In this document: positions 46,452-58,083 of the stretch, piece by piece
Numbering within the stretch: the first letter of the stretch is position 1
How the letters are laid out: each line of letters opens with the position of its first letter
Assembly (NCBI RefSeq): GCF_016808335.1
Contig: NC_053149.1
Coordinates: forward strand, 22,438,451 to 22,502,450
Length of the DNA: 64,000 nucleotides
DNA from: Panicum virgatum
Lineage: Eukaryota; Streptophyta; Magnoliopsida; Poales; Poaceae
Direction of reading: 5' to 3'
Notes under the pieces: generated by a model
Database searches by the model: none
The model's input: only the letters and a program-made list of their open reading frames with translations
Told to the model about the DNA's origin: nothing
Position numbers and translations under genes: made by a program

Positions 46452-47947
46452 GGATCTTAGATAAGACCCCTCTCGTTATCATAGGTTTAGTTGGGCGCTA
46501 GTCATAATCGAGTCGTTTAGGTTTAGGTCAGTTTAGTCGCGCCCCAGTCTTTATTTCATTCAGATTTGTGAACTTTGGCTCCCCGGTGTTAATGCCGGCA
46601 GAGCCCCATTATCTTTTATATTTGGTTTGTTTTGTCTATGATCGAAGAGCAGGTCGAAAACAAGTGTGGGGGGAGATCCCATGACGCTACACGTCCACGA
46701 TCACATTTACACATCACGTGCCCCTCCCGCTCCGACTCATGAGTTTGCACTATCTCACTTGTTTCCTCCCTTTAGCATTTCTAAACATGAGCATATCTTT
46801 TCAAATCTTGAACCTATTTAAGAAAGGGTCAGTTGGATCCATGCCACTACAATTTCACGATTTTTGATTTCATGTTGAAATCCATGCCATTGAGTGGCAT
46901 GATTTTCAACGTGAAACCCAATTTCACGGAGTTGTGGTGGCATGAATCGAATTTTCCCTTTAAGAAATGTGCTAAATAAGATCTCTTGATAGATGCCTTT
47001 GCATAAATGTTTTTCATGCTGCGCTTAAGTTTGTGAACCATATTTTATAGGACCCATAATACTTAGTTGTTGACTAACGTGATATGACTGGTTTAAAGTT
47101 GTTTGTCTCTTTCATGTTGACCAGTCTGGGATTTTATTTATAAAAATGAAAACTAAGTTCTTGGTCTTATCTCTTTATCCACCATGCCACCAGAGCCATA
47201 TAAAAATCTCATTCTATGTCTCTTGGCAACATGATTGAGCTTTATCAAATTTTGTGACCCATCATGGTTCTGCTCTGTTTATGCACTTGATTTTAGGTTT
47301 TATGTTCAGATGAATCATGTGCTCCTTAAATACTGTCTGATGATGTTTATTCAAGAAAAAGAGAGAGAAAGAGAGATGAAAAGATGGCATGCCAAAGAAG
47401 CATGCCCCAAACAAAAAGAGAGAGAAAAGATGGCATGCCAAAGAAGCATGACCCAGCAATAAAATCAGACATGAAAACGAGCATGTATTTATCTGTGCAC
47501 TAACCTGACCAGTCGTAAACATGATTATGCACCTGTGGATCCAATTTTTGATCTTGCAACAGATTTGGGCCAAGCAGACGACATTCTACCTCATCCACCG
47601 AGACTCCACATATACCATCAAAACCAGTGAGGTGAAATAGGGATGAGTGCTGGTAAGAAGTTATGAGCGACTCTGAGAGACCCATGGAGGAGAGTAAGAC
47701 CATGAACAATTTTATAAAAATATTTTTCAAAATTTCCCATGTCTGGCAACATGACAGGATGACACTTGAAGCCGAGATCATTCCGTTCTTCAACAACTCA
47801 AGATATCATGATAGACACATTCAAGTTCACAAGCAAGAGCAAGGTATGAAATAAATTTTGTGTAGGATATTCTATCAGGAAGCTACCAGCTCACCTCAAT
47901 CCTGACCTTTACTCAGGACGAGCAAAGGGCCAAGTGTGGGGGGATCT
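46452..47947 (+). other. 3' noncoding region and polypurine tract of A2
   Basis: No gene. As in A1, with two GATGGCATGCCAAAGAAGC copies (about 47384-47445), the pre-LTR hairpin at 47908-47927 and the polypurine tract AAGTGTGGGGGGATCT; contains a MITE at 46826-46958 absent from A1. Confidence 0.75.
46826..46958. mobile_element. 133-bp MITE with 9-bp target duplication
   Basis: TTTAAGAAA at 46817-46825 is repeated at 46959-46967. Termini are inverted repeats (GGGTCAGTTGGATCCATGCC against GGGAAAATTCGATTCATGCC). A1 has the empty site near 28300 (TTTATGAAA once). The 9-bp duplication points to a Mutator-type MITE that moved after the units were duplicated. Confidence 0.88.
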
Positions 47948-48463
47948 TGTTGACGGTCACTAACGACCAATTTTGACCGTCAACTCCTGCACAAAAAGGG
48001 GATAAAATGTGGAATAAATGCTAGGATAGATTTATTTACTAACGAATTCCACAAGTGATGTTCTAGAATATGTGCAGATGATTTCCAGCTGATTTTGCAG
48101 TATAATGGTGTGGTTTAATCCAGGACATAACGCTCCAGCAAATCAGGACGCGACACGTGTCAGAATGTGGAATAGATGGCCCACCAGAGCAAGAAACCAA
48201 GAGTACAAGAGCCCATACCCGTGCCAATGACAAGTGGGTCCAGGAAGGAACACGTGGACCAAAGGGGAAGGTCGGTGGGGCCACTGCCAGGCCGTCCGAC
48301 CTACTGGTCGGCCGACCAGGCCCATGGGCCCCACCGCCTCAACTTTGCCACATGGCGCCTCCCTGTTGCTTGCTTAAGTCGGTTCTGCAGAGATGAGCTT
48401 CGAACTCAGGGTGGCTCCCTCCTATAAATACAAGGGGAGGGGTAGAGGAATGAACACACATAT
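47948..48463 (+). repeat. Truncated 3' LTR of A2
   Basis: First 516 bases of the A LTR, cut at CACACATAT at the same base as A1's LTR (29802) and joined to D2. Confidence 0.9.
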
Positions 48464-51169
48464 TGGTGCTGACCGGTCCGGGGTACTGCCCCTGACCAGA
48501 TTGGTGCTGACCCAATCGGTCGTGAACCGGCTACTTCAACCTGTCAAACATAGGTCCTCTGGAGCATCCCTCCCCATGGAAGTCTGGTGGACACGGCTTC
48601 GGATAACATTGCATCCAAAACCCCCCATTCTCCCATGCGGGAAACCGAGAATCCGATGCCGGTGGAGCCCATGGCATTGCAACATACATCGGCTGCATCT
48701 GCTGAGGAGGGAACACGGTAACCACATAACCCCTGCGCTTGCTTGATTCTCCCCTAGGAGATGAAGGGGCGCATTGACGCAGAGGTGACCTTGGTCTCTT
48801 TTTTAGGGGCCGATCGTTTCAAGCGGCCTTTGAGTACTTGTTCAACAGTTGACCAAAGGTAGGCTTCTGGTTTAAAAGCTTGCCCTGCACCTTTGGCTGA
48901 TTATTCTTCCATGTACCCACTTCCGGACGCTTTGGCTTGAATGTTCGGGGGTGACCACCAGGGCGGTTTAACCGGTCGTCAAGACCGGTTTGACCGGTCG
49001 GAGGAACCGGTCTTACCGGTCTCGGCTGAACAGTAGACCGGTCCTGAAGAAGAATCCTCTTGCCCTCCGAGAGTGCGAGGCTTCAGTATGATTCTCAGAT
49101 TCATCTTTCCAACTCCTGAATCACCTCCCTGGCCAGAATCTTGTTATCAACAGTCAACGGCCTGTCATCACCAATGATCACATTCTTGCCCTTTGCCCCT
49201 TCGGCTTGATCCGGCCGAATCAGCACCTTTGCATTGTTAAGATCAATGGTATGAACCGGGAACAGAGCTTTATATATCTTCATCTCCGGAAAGGCCAATC
49301 ATCCTTCATGTATGGCTGATTACACCTGTCGACGAAATACATTACCATCATTAGTCGCATGAGACGAAGAATTATGAAATTTGCAGTAAGCACCGCATTA
49401 GCTCCTCAAGCGGCGGTATAACATGAGTAATCTTTAATTGCCCGAGTCGTAATAGCTCATCAAATATACGATCGCACTTGGACACATCAAAAGTAAACTT
49501 CATCTCCTCTTGCCGATTCTTTTGAGTCGGCTTGAGAGATGTATAAGTAGATGGTTTGGCCAAGGCGGGCCAAACGAACTCAGTAGCATATACCTCTTTA
49601 TCCTCATCGTCCGATGAATCGGAATCATATTCAACAACATGAGTGTTTGAACGATGGGACTTGTAGGTATCTTTCTCTTTTTGAAATCTTGTTTCTTGAC
49701 TCAAAGCCTTAGCTTGAAGCTGATTTATAGAATAAAAACTCAAACCATCAAGCTTCTCTCTATAGCTAGAACGTAAACCCGCAAGAGCCAAATCAACCAA
49801 ATCTTTTTCAGAAAGTGACAAATTAAAGCACCGGTTCTTAATATCTTTAAACTTCTTAAAATACTCCTGGATAGACTCGTCTCTACCCTGTCTAACAGAT
49901 GTTAAATCTGTCAACTTAGTTTCATTATCTCCATTATAATAGAGATCAACTTATGTTCTAATTCGTCGCAAGAACGATTCGAGTTAGGAGCTAACGACGA
50001 AAACCAAGAGAAAGCCATTCCAGTCAAAGATAAAGAAAACATGCGAACGCGCAAAGACTTGCGAGAACCAACTTCTCCAAGTTGAGCGATATGTTGGCCA
50101 ATATGCTCCCAAGTAGATCGGTTATCATCACCGCTAAACTTGACAAAATCGGGAACACGCCAACCAATGGGATAAGGAATAAAATCAAAAGCATCAACGT
50201 ACGGCCTATGATATAGCCGACTCCTACTCGCAACAAAGCCAAGTTTTTCTTTAAACTTATCGGCCAGATCCTCTTTCATCCTAGCAAGATCGGCCTCATA
50301 GTTACCCGTAGACGCTTGACCAAAATGATGTGTCATAGGGTCAGTAGTGGACATCGTTTGTGCGGCATACTGCAGATTAGCCCTAAGCCAATCGTCCCAA
50401 ACATCCTTGGGCAACGGTGGAGGAAAAGGGGTTCATTGTAAGACTTTGTTGTATACGGCGGCACAAAATCTGCCAACTCTCGCTCCAAGTTATAATCAGC
50501 CGAAGCAGGAGAAGGCGTGATCTGTGGCTGTGACGCAGAACCGAGCACCATGGCACTGGTCTGACCAGTCTGGGTGACCGGTCTGACCGGTCCACCCGCC
50601 GGGGCACCGGTTTGACCGGTCGGGGCGACCGATCTAACCGGTTCGGCCCTGGACGGCAGAACTAAGCCCGGCAGGGGCGTCTGTCCCGTGAAGTAATTCG
50701 GTGGCATACCATACTGATAATTATCTGATGGTGTGGCTGAAAGACTAGGAGTAGTGGAAAAATTGGAATTATCATTAACAGTTTTCTTCCCCTTGTTTTG
50801 CATACTCAAATCGATAAGTATATCTTGTGTAAACTTTTGTGATTGCTCAAATCGACTCAAAAAGGCATCAGCAAACTGCTTAATAGAATCGAAGGTGAAA
50901 CTTACCTCGCTTGGAGTGGAAGCAGATGGAACAGCAGCCGTAGCCGTAGTTGATGGGTTCGGTGGCAGTGTGAACGTAGGCATCTTGAACTCCTTCTTGA
51001 ACACGCCCTGCTGAGTCTTCCCGAAGCATGCAAGTAATCTATTCTTGGCATCTTCTTGGTCCTTCTGGAACGCAGCCTCGAATTGCTTGCGCGTCTCCTT
51101 AGGTATGTCTTCGTACTTAATGTCGATGGGAGTAGCATCTACCTTGGGATCAACCTTCTCACCGGCCAT
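48464..51169 (-). pseudogene. D2 gag, broken
   Basis: Open from ATG 51169 for about 245 codons, then one G is lost in a G run near 50430 and the frame shifts; later stops separate the gag-domain pieces (50414-49911, then 49914-49372). Before the shift D2 reads further than D1, so the two copies decayed independently after duplication. Domain content as in D1. Confidence 0.75.
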
Positions 51170-51217
51170 TGCGCCCGATGAACTCAGATCTTTCCCCAGC
51201 GGAGTCGCCAAAAAGTA

Positions 51218-51741
51218 TGTTGGCGCAAGATTAGCCAACACACAAGTGCTAGAACGTGCAGGATTGCAATGATCGCAACCGGACGAAGTCCCCTGGCGAC
51301 CGGTCAGATCGGTCACGCCAACCGATCAGACCGGTTGGGCGCAGAGAGCTTCGTGAAGACCTAGAACCTCAAGCTCGGGAGGGACCCCGTCAGAGCTCGA
51401 AGATCTAGGGTTGTCTTGAGGTCGGCAGGCCACTCAAGACGCCCTTGAACACCGTCGAGACGAGCAAAGAACAGCACGAGGTTGGAAGAGCTAAAGTTTA
51501 GAGAAAAATAGGAAAATTATAATTTTATTGATTCGATTGGGTAGAAAGACCTAGCCGAATAAAAACTCTTGCCCTGATTTATAGGCCGGGGAAGACGTAC
51601 CTCTTCCAAATTAGGTTACAAACAGACTCTACAAATCAAATCTATCTTGATTCGGATTACACAGGACCAGACCGGTCTGACCAGTCGGCCCGACCGGTCA
51701 GACCGGTCGGCCTTCGACATTGCCAATTTTGGCTGCCAACA
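51218..51741 (-). repeat. 5' LTR of D2
   Basis: TGTTGGCAGCC at 51741 to GCGCCAACA at 51218; ACCGGT repeats at both ends as in D1. Confidence 0.85.
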
Positions 51742-52850
51742 CTCCTTCAGCCCGTATGCTTGTTTTTTCTCATAATCATGGTAACTAAGAAATTTCTAGC
51801 CGCGGTTCAGCATGGTTGTGATTGGTTTGCTGACCCTTTACCAATGCATATTATCAGGAAATACTATGCTGAACCGTGGCTAGAAATACTTAACACCCTT
51901 TACCTACGCATGCTCTGCTTTGGTGAGTTTTTGCCTCTCAACCTCTCGTGCATATGTGGATTGAAATGTTGGATTTTAGTCTGGTTGTTAATGATTGGTA
52001 TGTTGGATTGCCCGTCGCGCTCTATGGGCACCCTCCGCGGGACACTCCACTCCGCTGTCGTCCGCTTCTCCTCCGGATTAGGCGGCACTCCTCCTCGATC
52101 CCTGATAGCCAGAGCGCACGAGGCCCGTGCCCGGCAGCCCACGCGGCTCCAATGGCGCAAGCGCGTTCCCAGCGACCTGTGCGAGCATGCGTCCCGCCCC
52201 AGCGTGACGAACCTCGTAGCCCCGACCATGCCTGGCCACGGCAGGTGCTGATGCGCCGTGGCGTCACGTGCGAGCCCCGTACCCGGCTCAGGCGAGGCAG
52301 AATCCCGCATCTAGCCCGAATCCGGCATGGCTCCACGAGCGTATGACAGGTCCACCACTGCGCCGGACCTCTACTCCATCGTGGGCCTCTGCTCTGCTCG
52401 GGAAGGAACAACGGTCGGCGAAGGTCAAGGCTGCCGTGCCCAGGCGGGCGAGCCCCGACCCGCGTGCAGGAGCTCCGCCACGATCCCCAGACGCAGCCCC
52501 GGCCCGTCACGCGTGTCGGTGAGAGATAGGGGAAGGAGAAAGAAGATGTCGAGTGGGTCCGCTCATCAGGGAGACACAAGAAAGGCACTCAAACCTAATG
52601 GAAACTAAAAAAAAGTTGACTGAAAACTGAAACTAAATAATGGATAAAAGATATATAACTTAACTGAAAACTGAAAAAAAAACATTGAAGAAAACTAATA
52701 AATCATTTAACTAAAACTAAAAGAAAATAACAAAAACAAGACTGAAAACTAAAATAAAAAAAGACTGAAAGATATATGCGCCAATACAAGAAACGATTGA
52801 GAAATGGAGTCTAATCATTTTATTCCCATTGTTCTTTTGCAGCTCGCTCT
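51742..52850. other. Flank 3' of MEG-like gene 2, unrecognised
   Basis: Tandem copy of 33075-34177. The first 840 bases differ from copy 1 at about 30 positions; from 52589 onward (matching 33916) the two become identical. Confidence 0.45.
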
Positions 52851-52886
52851 TCACATAGTAATTGCATTATTTGGACATTTAATAAT

Positions 52887-53414
52887 TCATTTCTCATGAC
52901 AATTTGCTTTACATTCACTTTGTGTAGTATAGCAATTACCCCCTAGGCAGCACCAGCAAAAATCATGATTGAATAGTTTGCAGAGATCGTCAGCATGGTA
53001 GCACGTCGGATTTTTTGGTATAACATCCTTCTCGGTACTCATTTCATCCATCACTGTTCCACCTATTTTTCAAGCATGTAATGTGAATATGATAAATTAC
53101 ATACACAAAGCACAGAAACATCTCTATAATAAGCATAAAATCAATGTTATGGAAGTCGATAATTATAGAGGGCCCTCGTTTAGTTGATCTTAATTACAAC
53201 TGAGAGATCAAACATAGAGGGCTTCAGCAATTTGTATATTTAATTGTGCAGGAAAAATATCAGCTACTCTAAAGATACTAATTAGTTTTGAGGAAATAAT
53301 GGAGGAAAAACATTTTGATTTATTTCACTTACGTGTCACATGAATGGAAAAGCACCCAAGGACCAGCAGTGAAAGCAGTACTAGTGTGCCATTCTGCATT
53401 TTGTGTCCCTCCAT
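52887..53414 (-). CDS. MEG/ESF1-like small secreted cysteine-rich peptide, copy 2
   Basis: Exons 53333-53414 and 52887-53062, intron 53063-53332, at a constant offset of 18673 from copy 1. Coding sequence, intron, promoter and 3' region are identical by eye to copy 1, so the protein is the same 85 residues with signal peptide and eight cysteines. The TATA-like element is at about 53494-53502 and AATAAA at 52819-52824. Both copies keep open frames, splice sites and all cysteines. Confidence 0.8.
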
Positions 53415-53847
53415 GCTGTAAGGAACAAGACACTTATATGTTTTAGGGAGATGTGTTCTGCTGGAATGAGATGTATCGACCCATACATTGCTCATATATA
53501 TAGGGAAAAAGGACTCCTCTTTGGATGCATGGTAATTAGGAAAAATTGATCACCGCCAACAAGCCTAGTGATGGATAAATTAAAAATATATTGATATGTA
53601 AAGACAGCCTTTAGGCCATATATTAATCCATAAATTTTTAGAACCAATGTTAGCTAATCTTTATTGGCTTAATTAGTTTCCTATTCTCTTATCCCAGCCC
53701 TTATAAATGCCAGCCAAATTGACTGGTTCTAACTTAGGTATCTCTTGTAAATTTAGAAATTATCTTAATCGATGGCGTATGATGGCCAAACAGTGTTAGG
53801 ATACAATCAATTGATCACTCACTATTGGATCCTCACATGGAATTTGC

Positions 53848-54642
53848 GGCCTTGTTTAGCTCCCAAAGTTGGGGGGGCGCCAGAATTCATGTAGCATTTC
53901 GTTTGTATTTGTGAATTGTTGTCCAAACATTCCTTAATGGAAAAAGTCTAAATTACTCCCCTCAACTATAGGCAAAGTCTGGATAACCCCCTAAACTATA
54001 ACTTGGTTCAATTTACCTCCTAAACTATGCCAATTGGTTCATTTCACCCCTTAATACAATTTGTCTTTTTTGTTTCTCACCAGACAAGTTGAATTTTAAT
54101 TTCAAATTTTGCAGGGTAGTAGTGTACATCACAATGCATATTGAACAATTTTTATATAATTTTTCATCATTGTTTTTCATATAATATTGAACACCAATAA
54201 TTAATTTATTAGTAGATATCCTAACCTATCAAAATTATGATAAAAAATTATGATATATTTTTCTAACATTTGTTATGATGTGTACTACCATCCTTTAAAA
54301 TTTCAACTTAAAACTCCATCTACATATAGAGAAATGAAAAAGACAAATTGTATTAGGGGGTAATTTGAACTAACTGGCATAGTTTAGGGGGTAAATTGAA
54401 CTAAGTTATAATTTAGGGGGTTATGCAGACTTTGACAATAGTTGAGGGGAGTAATTTAGACTTTTTCCTTGATTAATTAGACTCAAAAGATTCGTCTCGC
54501 AAAGTTAAAGAAAACTATGCAATTAGTTTTTTATTTCGTCAACATTTAGTACATCATGCATGTACCGCAAGTTTGACATGACGGGAAATCTTCTTTTTGC
54601 ATAGTGCATTTTTCAGGAATTTGGGAGTAACTAAACAAGGCC
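53848..54642. mobile_element. GGCCTTGTTTAG-type MITE, second copy, with nested fold-back element
   Basis: Tandem counterpart of 35175-35967; the nested fold-back element is at 53939-54468. Its right end reads CTAAACAAGGCC, a better inverted match to the left end than in copy 1. Confidence 0.7.
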
Positions 54643-54763
54643 ATGATATGTGTGGATGACATGACCCACAACTATCGTCATATCCAACGCCCTAAGACCA
54701 GTCGACAATTCGGGGTATGGTACCTAGCTAGGGTCTCGTCATCAACTTGCTACACAAAGTTGG

Positions 54764-56038
54764 TGTTGACGGTCACTAACGACCAATTTTGACCATCAAC
54801 TCCTGCACAAAAAGGGGCTAAAATATGGAATAAATGCAAGAATAGATTTATTTACTAACGAATTCCACAGGTGATGTTCTAGAATGTGTGTAAGTGATTT
54901 CCAGTTGATTTTGCAGTATAATGGTGTGGTTTAATCCAGGACATAACGCTCCAGCAAATTAGGACGCAACACGTGTCAGAATGTGGAATAGATGGCCCAC
55001 CAGAGCAAGAAACCGATAGGACAAGAGCCCATACCCGTGCCAATGACAAGTGGGCTCAGGAAGGAACACGTGGACCAAAGGGGAAGGTCGGTGGGGCCAC
55101 TGCCAGGCCGGCCAACCTACTGGTCGGCCAACCAGGCCCATGGGCCCCACCGCCTCAACTTTGCCATGTGGTACCTCCCTGTTGCTTGCTTAAGTCGGTT
55201 CTACAGAGATGAGCTGTGAACTCGGGGTGGCTCCCTCCTATAAATACAAGGGGAGGGGTAGAGGAATGAACACACATATCACACCCTCTCAACTCACCTT
55301 TCTCCCTTGGAGCTTGAGACCTTCATCCTAGATGCTTAGGTAGACTAGGAGGTGTAGAAGAAGAGGAGGAGAGTGAGGAGGAGTCGGCGTAAGTGCCGGG
55401 TCTATCGGCACTCTTCTCCGCTTGTACCTCGACGGATGCTTATTCGGTTGTAAGTGTTCGAGACTTTCTTTGTTTATTTATTTGGAATTAGAGTCTAGAT
55501 CGCAAGTTATCATATCTGCCTTGTATTAGTTGATGTGTATGCTATCGAGTAGCATTTGATCTTAGCTTAAGACCCCGGATAGAAAAGGGTAGTCTTGGCC
55601 AGGGCTAAGGTTAGTAGGGAAAGGCGTAGACGTGGTGTCTAGACTGGACTATACCACTCAGTTGTCTGATAGTCCCATGGTTTGTAGAGGTAGCCGGCAG
55701 GTGGTGACAGCCCTGTTCGAGCCTTCTCGTAATCCTCCACATTCGGATATTGGATAGAGCATTATATTGGAGCTATCGGCTTGTATAAGCCGGTCGATAC
55801 CTTTAGCTCAAAGTATAACGGCGACGTGATCTCTTCTTCTAGGCATAGATTACAGATATAGAAAGTCCTCTCTTCTGTCTCCCCACACCGGCGTGTGTGT
55901 CCTTGGATGAGCCTGAACCTGTAGATAGCATACTCACGTTCCCTAGTGGATACGATACCCTGGAATACTCCTAGGTGAAAGCTACAGCGGTATCCGTGTG
56001 CTTGCGGATTTTATTCGTGACATTACAAAATACCAACA
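54764..56038 (+). mobile_element. Element A3: solo LTR of the A family
   Basis: 1275 bases, TGTTGACGGTC to ATACCAACA, with GTTGG at 54759-54763 and again at 56039-56043, where the related empty site (729-733) has it once. LTR-LTR recombination removed the internal region. It carries its own TATA box and paired palindrome (about 55105-55137). Confidence 0.95.
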
Positions 56039-56490
56039 GTTGGGTAGAAACTTTATGCCACAAGAAATGGGATTTAGGCCCCTTTTGGTTGGGCTATGCC
56101 TTTACTGTAAGGGCATGCACAGCGCAGGCAATACGCTAGAGCCCCAAGAAGAAAAGATGAACCTACACATAGGAATGGAGGAATTGAAGTCACCAGGTCC
56201 CTAGCTGTCCCACTCCCTTCCCTAGGTGTCCCACTGCAACCTAGCTTTCTCTCCTCCAGTACCTTTTCAGCTTTTTTCAGAGAAAAGCAAATGATAGCAA
56301 CACAAATCTTTCTCCCACTCCGCTCTCTTGTTGCTGCTTCTGAATTTTGTCAGATGAAGCTCTTGTATCCTCTGCAGGAGACTATGCGGGTCTGCGAGGC
56401 TACTCTGATTGCGCTTGTTTTCATCCGAACCTACGTGGCCTGACAGAACCACAATACACGGTGGGGCGTTGGGGTGGCGTAAGTCGTAGC
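56039..56490. repeat. Right flank of A3 with truncated Harbinger-like MITE
   Basis: Matches 729-1185. The MITE starts at about 56078 and is cut at 56490, where TTTGGAGAAAAA of the element E LTR begins; TTT is shared at the join. Confidence 0.8.
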
Positions 56491-56731
56491 TTTGGAGAAA
56501 AATAGAAAAATTGTAATTTTATTGATTCGATTGGGTAGAAAGACCTCAATCGGCTGTGGCCTTTGTATTTATAGGCACGGGAAGACGTACTCCTTCCAAA
56601 TCGAGTTACAAACGGACTCTACAAATCAAATCTAACCTGATTCGGATTACATAGGAACAGATCGGTCTGACCGGTCGGCTCGACCGGTCAGACCGGTCAA
56701 CCGTCGGCATTGCCAATTTTGGCTGCCAACA
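56491..56731 (-). repeat. Truncated 3' LTR of element E, preceded by its polypurine tract
   Basis: Begins TGTTGGCAGCC at 56731 and ends after 241 bases of about 510. The polypurine tract (minus strand AAAAAGCAGGGGGGCATA) is at 56732-56749. 56750-56871 is the short 3' noncoding part. Confidence 0.85.
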
Positions 56732-56871
56732 TATGCCCCCCTGCTTTTTAATGAGCTATGCAAACTAAAAAGCAAGTACCAGAAACTAGCTTAATTACAT
56801 AAATTTGATCATAAAGTACAAGGCTAAAAATAATGCTAAGGGCGATACTCTATACCAGCCGTCTTCGTTCT

Positions 56872-58083
56872 TCAAGCGTCTTGCCACACACTGGGATAGT
56901 ATTTCTTCAAGTATCTTCCATTAAGATCCCTTGGAAGACATTCTCCTTGCATCATCTCCACCATATAAGAATTTCCGAAGATAACTTTGACAATCTTGAA
57001 CGGTCCTTCCCAACTTGGCGACCACTTGCCGAACTTGTTTCTCTTTGTCCCAAGAGGCAATATAGTCTTCCAAACCAGCTCACCAACCTGAAAAGATTTA
57101 GCCTTTACCTTCTTGTTGTAAGCTCTAGCTACCCGAAGCTTGTCCTTCTCAATTTCCTTCAAAGCTTGCATCCATCTGTCACTTACTTCATCAATATTGT
57201 CCTTCATCAAGTCATAATAATCAACAGCAGATAGGTCATTTTGTTTAAACAATCCATAAGCGTCCAGATTCACCTCAACCGGCAAAACGGCCTCTTGACC
57301 ATAAACAAGCTCAAAATAAGGAGTAACTTTAGTAGCACCATGTCTAGATATACGATAAGCCCACAATGCTTCAGATAATACCTCATGCCACCTCCTAGGA
57401 TTTTCCTCTATCTTCTTCTTGATGAGGTTCATCAAGATCTTATTACTAGACTCGGCCTGACCATTGGCCTGAGCATAATATGGAGATGAATTGAGTATTT
57501 TAATCTTGTATGATTTGGCAAAATCACATACCTTCTTTGAAATAAAAGATGAACCTTGATCCGTTGTCAAAGTTTGAGGAATACCGAATCTATGAATAAC
57601 ATGCTCCGTAATAAACTCAATTACCTCCCGATGTGTCATATTCTTCAAAGGAACTACTTCGGTCCACTTCATAAAATAATCCGTAGCAACCAACACGAAA
57701 CGATGTCTCTTTGAAGAAGGGGGATTAATCTGACCAATGAAATCTAACCCCCAACCTCTGAACGGCCATGGCTTGATAATAGGATGTAATAACGCAGCAG
57801 GCACCAATTGAACATTACCAAACCACTGACATTCTTCATGCTCTTTATAATATCTAAAACAATCCGCCATCATAGTTGGCCAATAGAAACCGGCTCTCCT
57901 AAGTAACCACTTCATTTTAGGAGCCGATTGATGCATACCACAGATGCCTTCATTAACCTCCCCCATAGCAACACGGGCCTGATCAAAATCTAAACACTTG
58001 AGAAATACATCTTCGGCGGTTCGACGATAAAGCTCATCGTCGATTAAAATGTATTTAAATGCCAACATTCCTCTCCACACCAT
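56872..58083 (-). CDS. Element E integrase
   Basis: 403 residues, open. Zinc-binding HHCC region with GICGMHQSAPKMKWLL and CFRYYKEHEECQ, catalytic Asp in GLDFIGQI, Asp in TTDQGSSF, Glu in NGQAESSNK, then a C-terminal domain with KAKSFQVGELVWK and WSPSWEGPFKIV. All DDE residues are present. It overlaps the aRNH ORF by 29 bases in another frame, so a single-base shift near 58070 separates them; in the living element they would be one polyprotein. Confidence 0.9.
   Translation of the reverse strand: MVWRGMLAFKYILIDDELYRRTAEDVFLKCLDFDQARVAMGEVNEGICGMHQSAPKMKWLLRRAGFYWPTMMADCFRYYKEHEECQWFGNVQLVPAALLHPIIKPWPFRGWGLDFIGQINPPSSKRHRFVLVATDYFMKWTEVVPLKNMTHREVIEFITEHVIHRFGIPQTLTTDQGSSFISKKVCDFAKSYKIKILNSSPYYAQANGQAESSNKILMNLIKKKIEENPRRWHEVLSEALWAYRISRHGATKVTPYFELVYGQEAVLPVEVNLDAYGLFKQNDLSAVDYYDLMKDNIDEVSDRWMQALKEIEKDKLRVARAYNKKVKAKSFQVGELVWKTILPLGTKRNKFGKWSPSWEGPFKIVKVIFGNSYMVEMMQGECLPRDLNGRYLKKYYPSVWQDA

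Larger units (their letters stand above)
36089..48463 (+). mobile_element. Element A2: Athila-lineage retrotransposon, 3' LTR truncated
   Basis: 5' LTR, primer site, gag, protease-like region, pol, extra ORF, 3' noncoding region, polypurine tract and 516 bases of 3' LTR. It was hit by a 3567-bp solo LTR (39068-42634) and a 133-bp MITE (46826-46958). pol has a deletion-frameshift, a 1-base loss and a stop. The integrase region ([17 protein letters not shown]) places it in the Athila lineage. Confidence 0.9.
48464..51741 (-). mobile_element. Element D2: tandem copy of D1
   Basis: 5' LTR 51218-51741 (524 bases), primer site just below it, gag from ATG 51169. Same truncated end as D1. Differs from D1 by scattered substitutions and small indels. 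Confidence 0.85.
29803..56038. repeat. Tandem array [D - MEG-like gene - A], period about 18.67 kb
   Basis: Unit 1 is 29803-48463 and unit 2 is 48464-56038 (its A element reduced to a solo LTR); the A1 remnant at 14750-29802 is the tail of a further unit. Offsets between matching features are constant (18661 at the A-D join, 18673 at the MEG-like gene). The identical A-D breakpoint in both units shows duplication of a single rearranged ancestor, presumably by unequal recombination. Confidence 0.88.
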
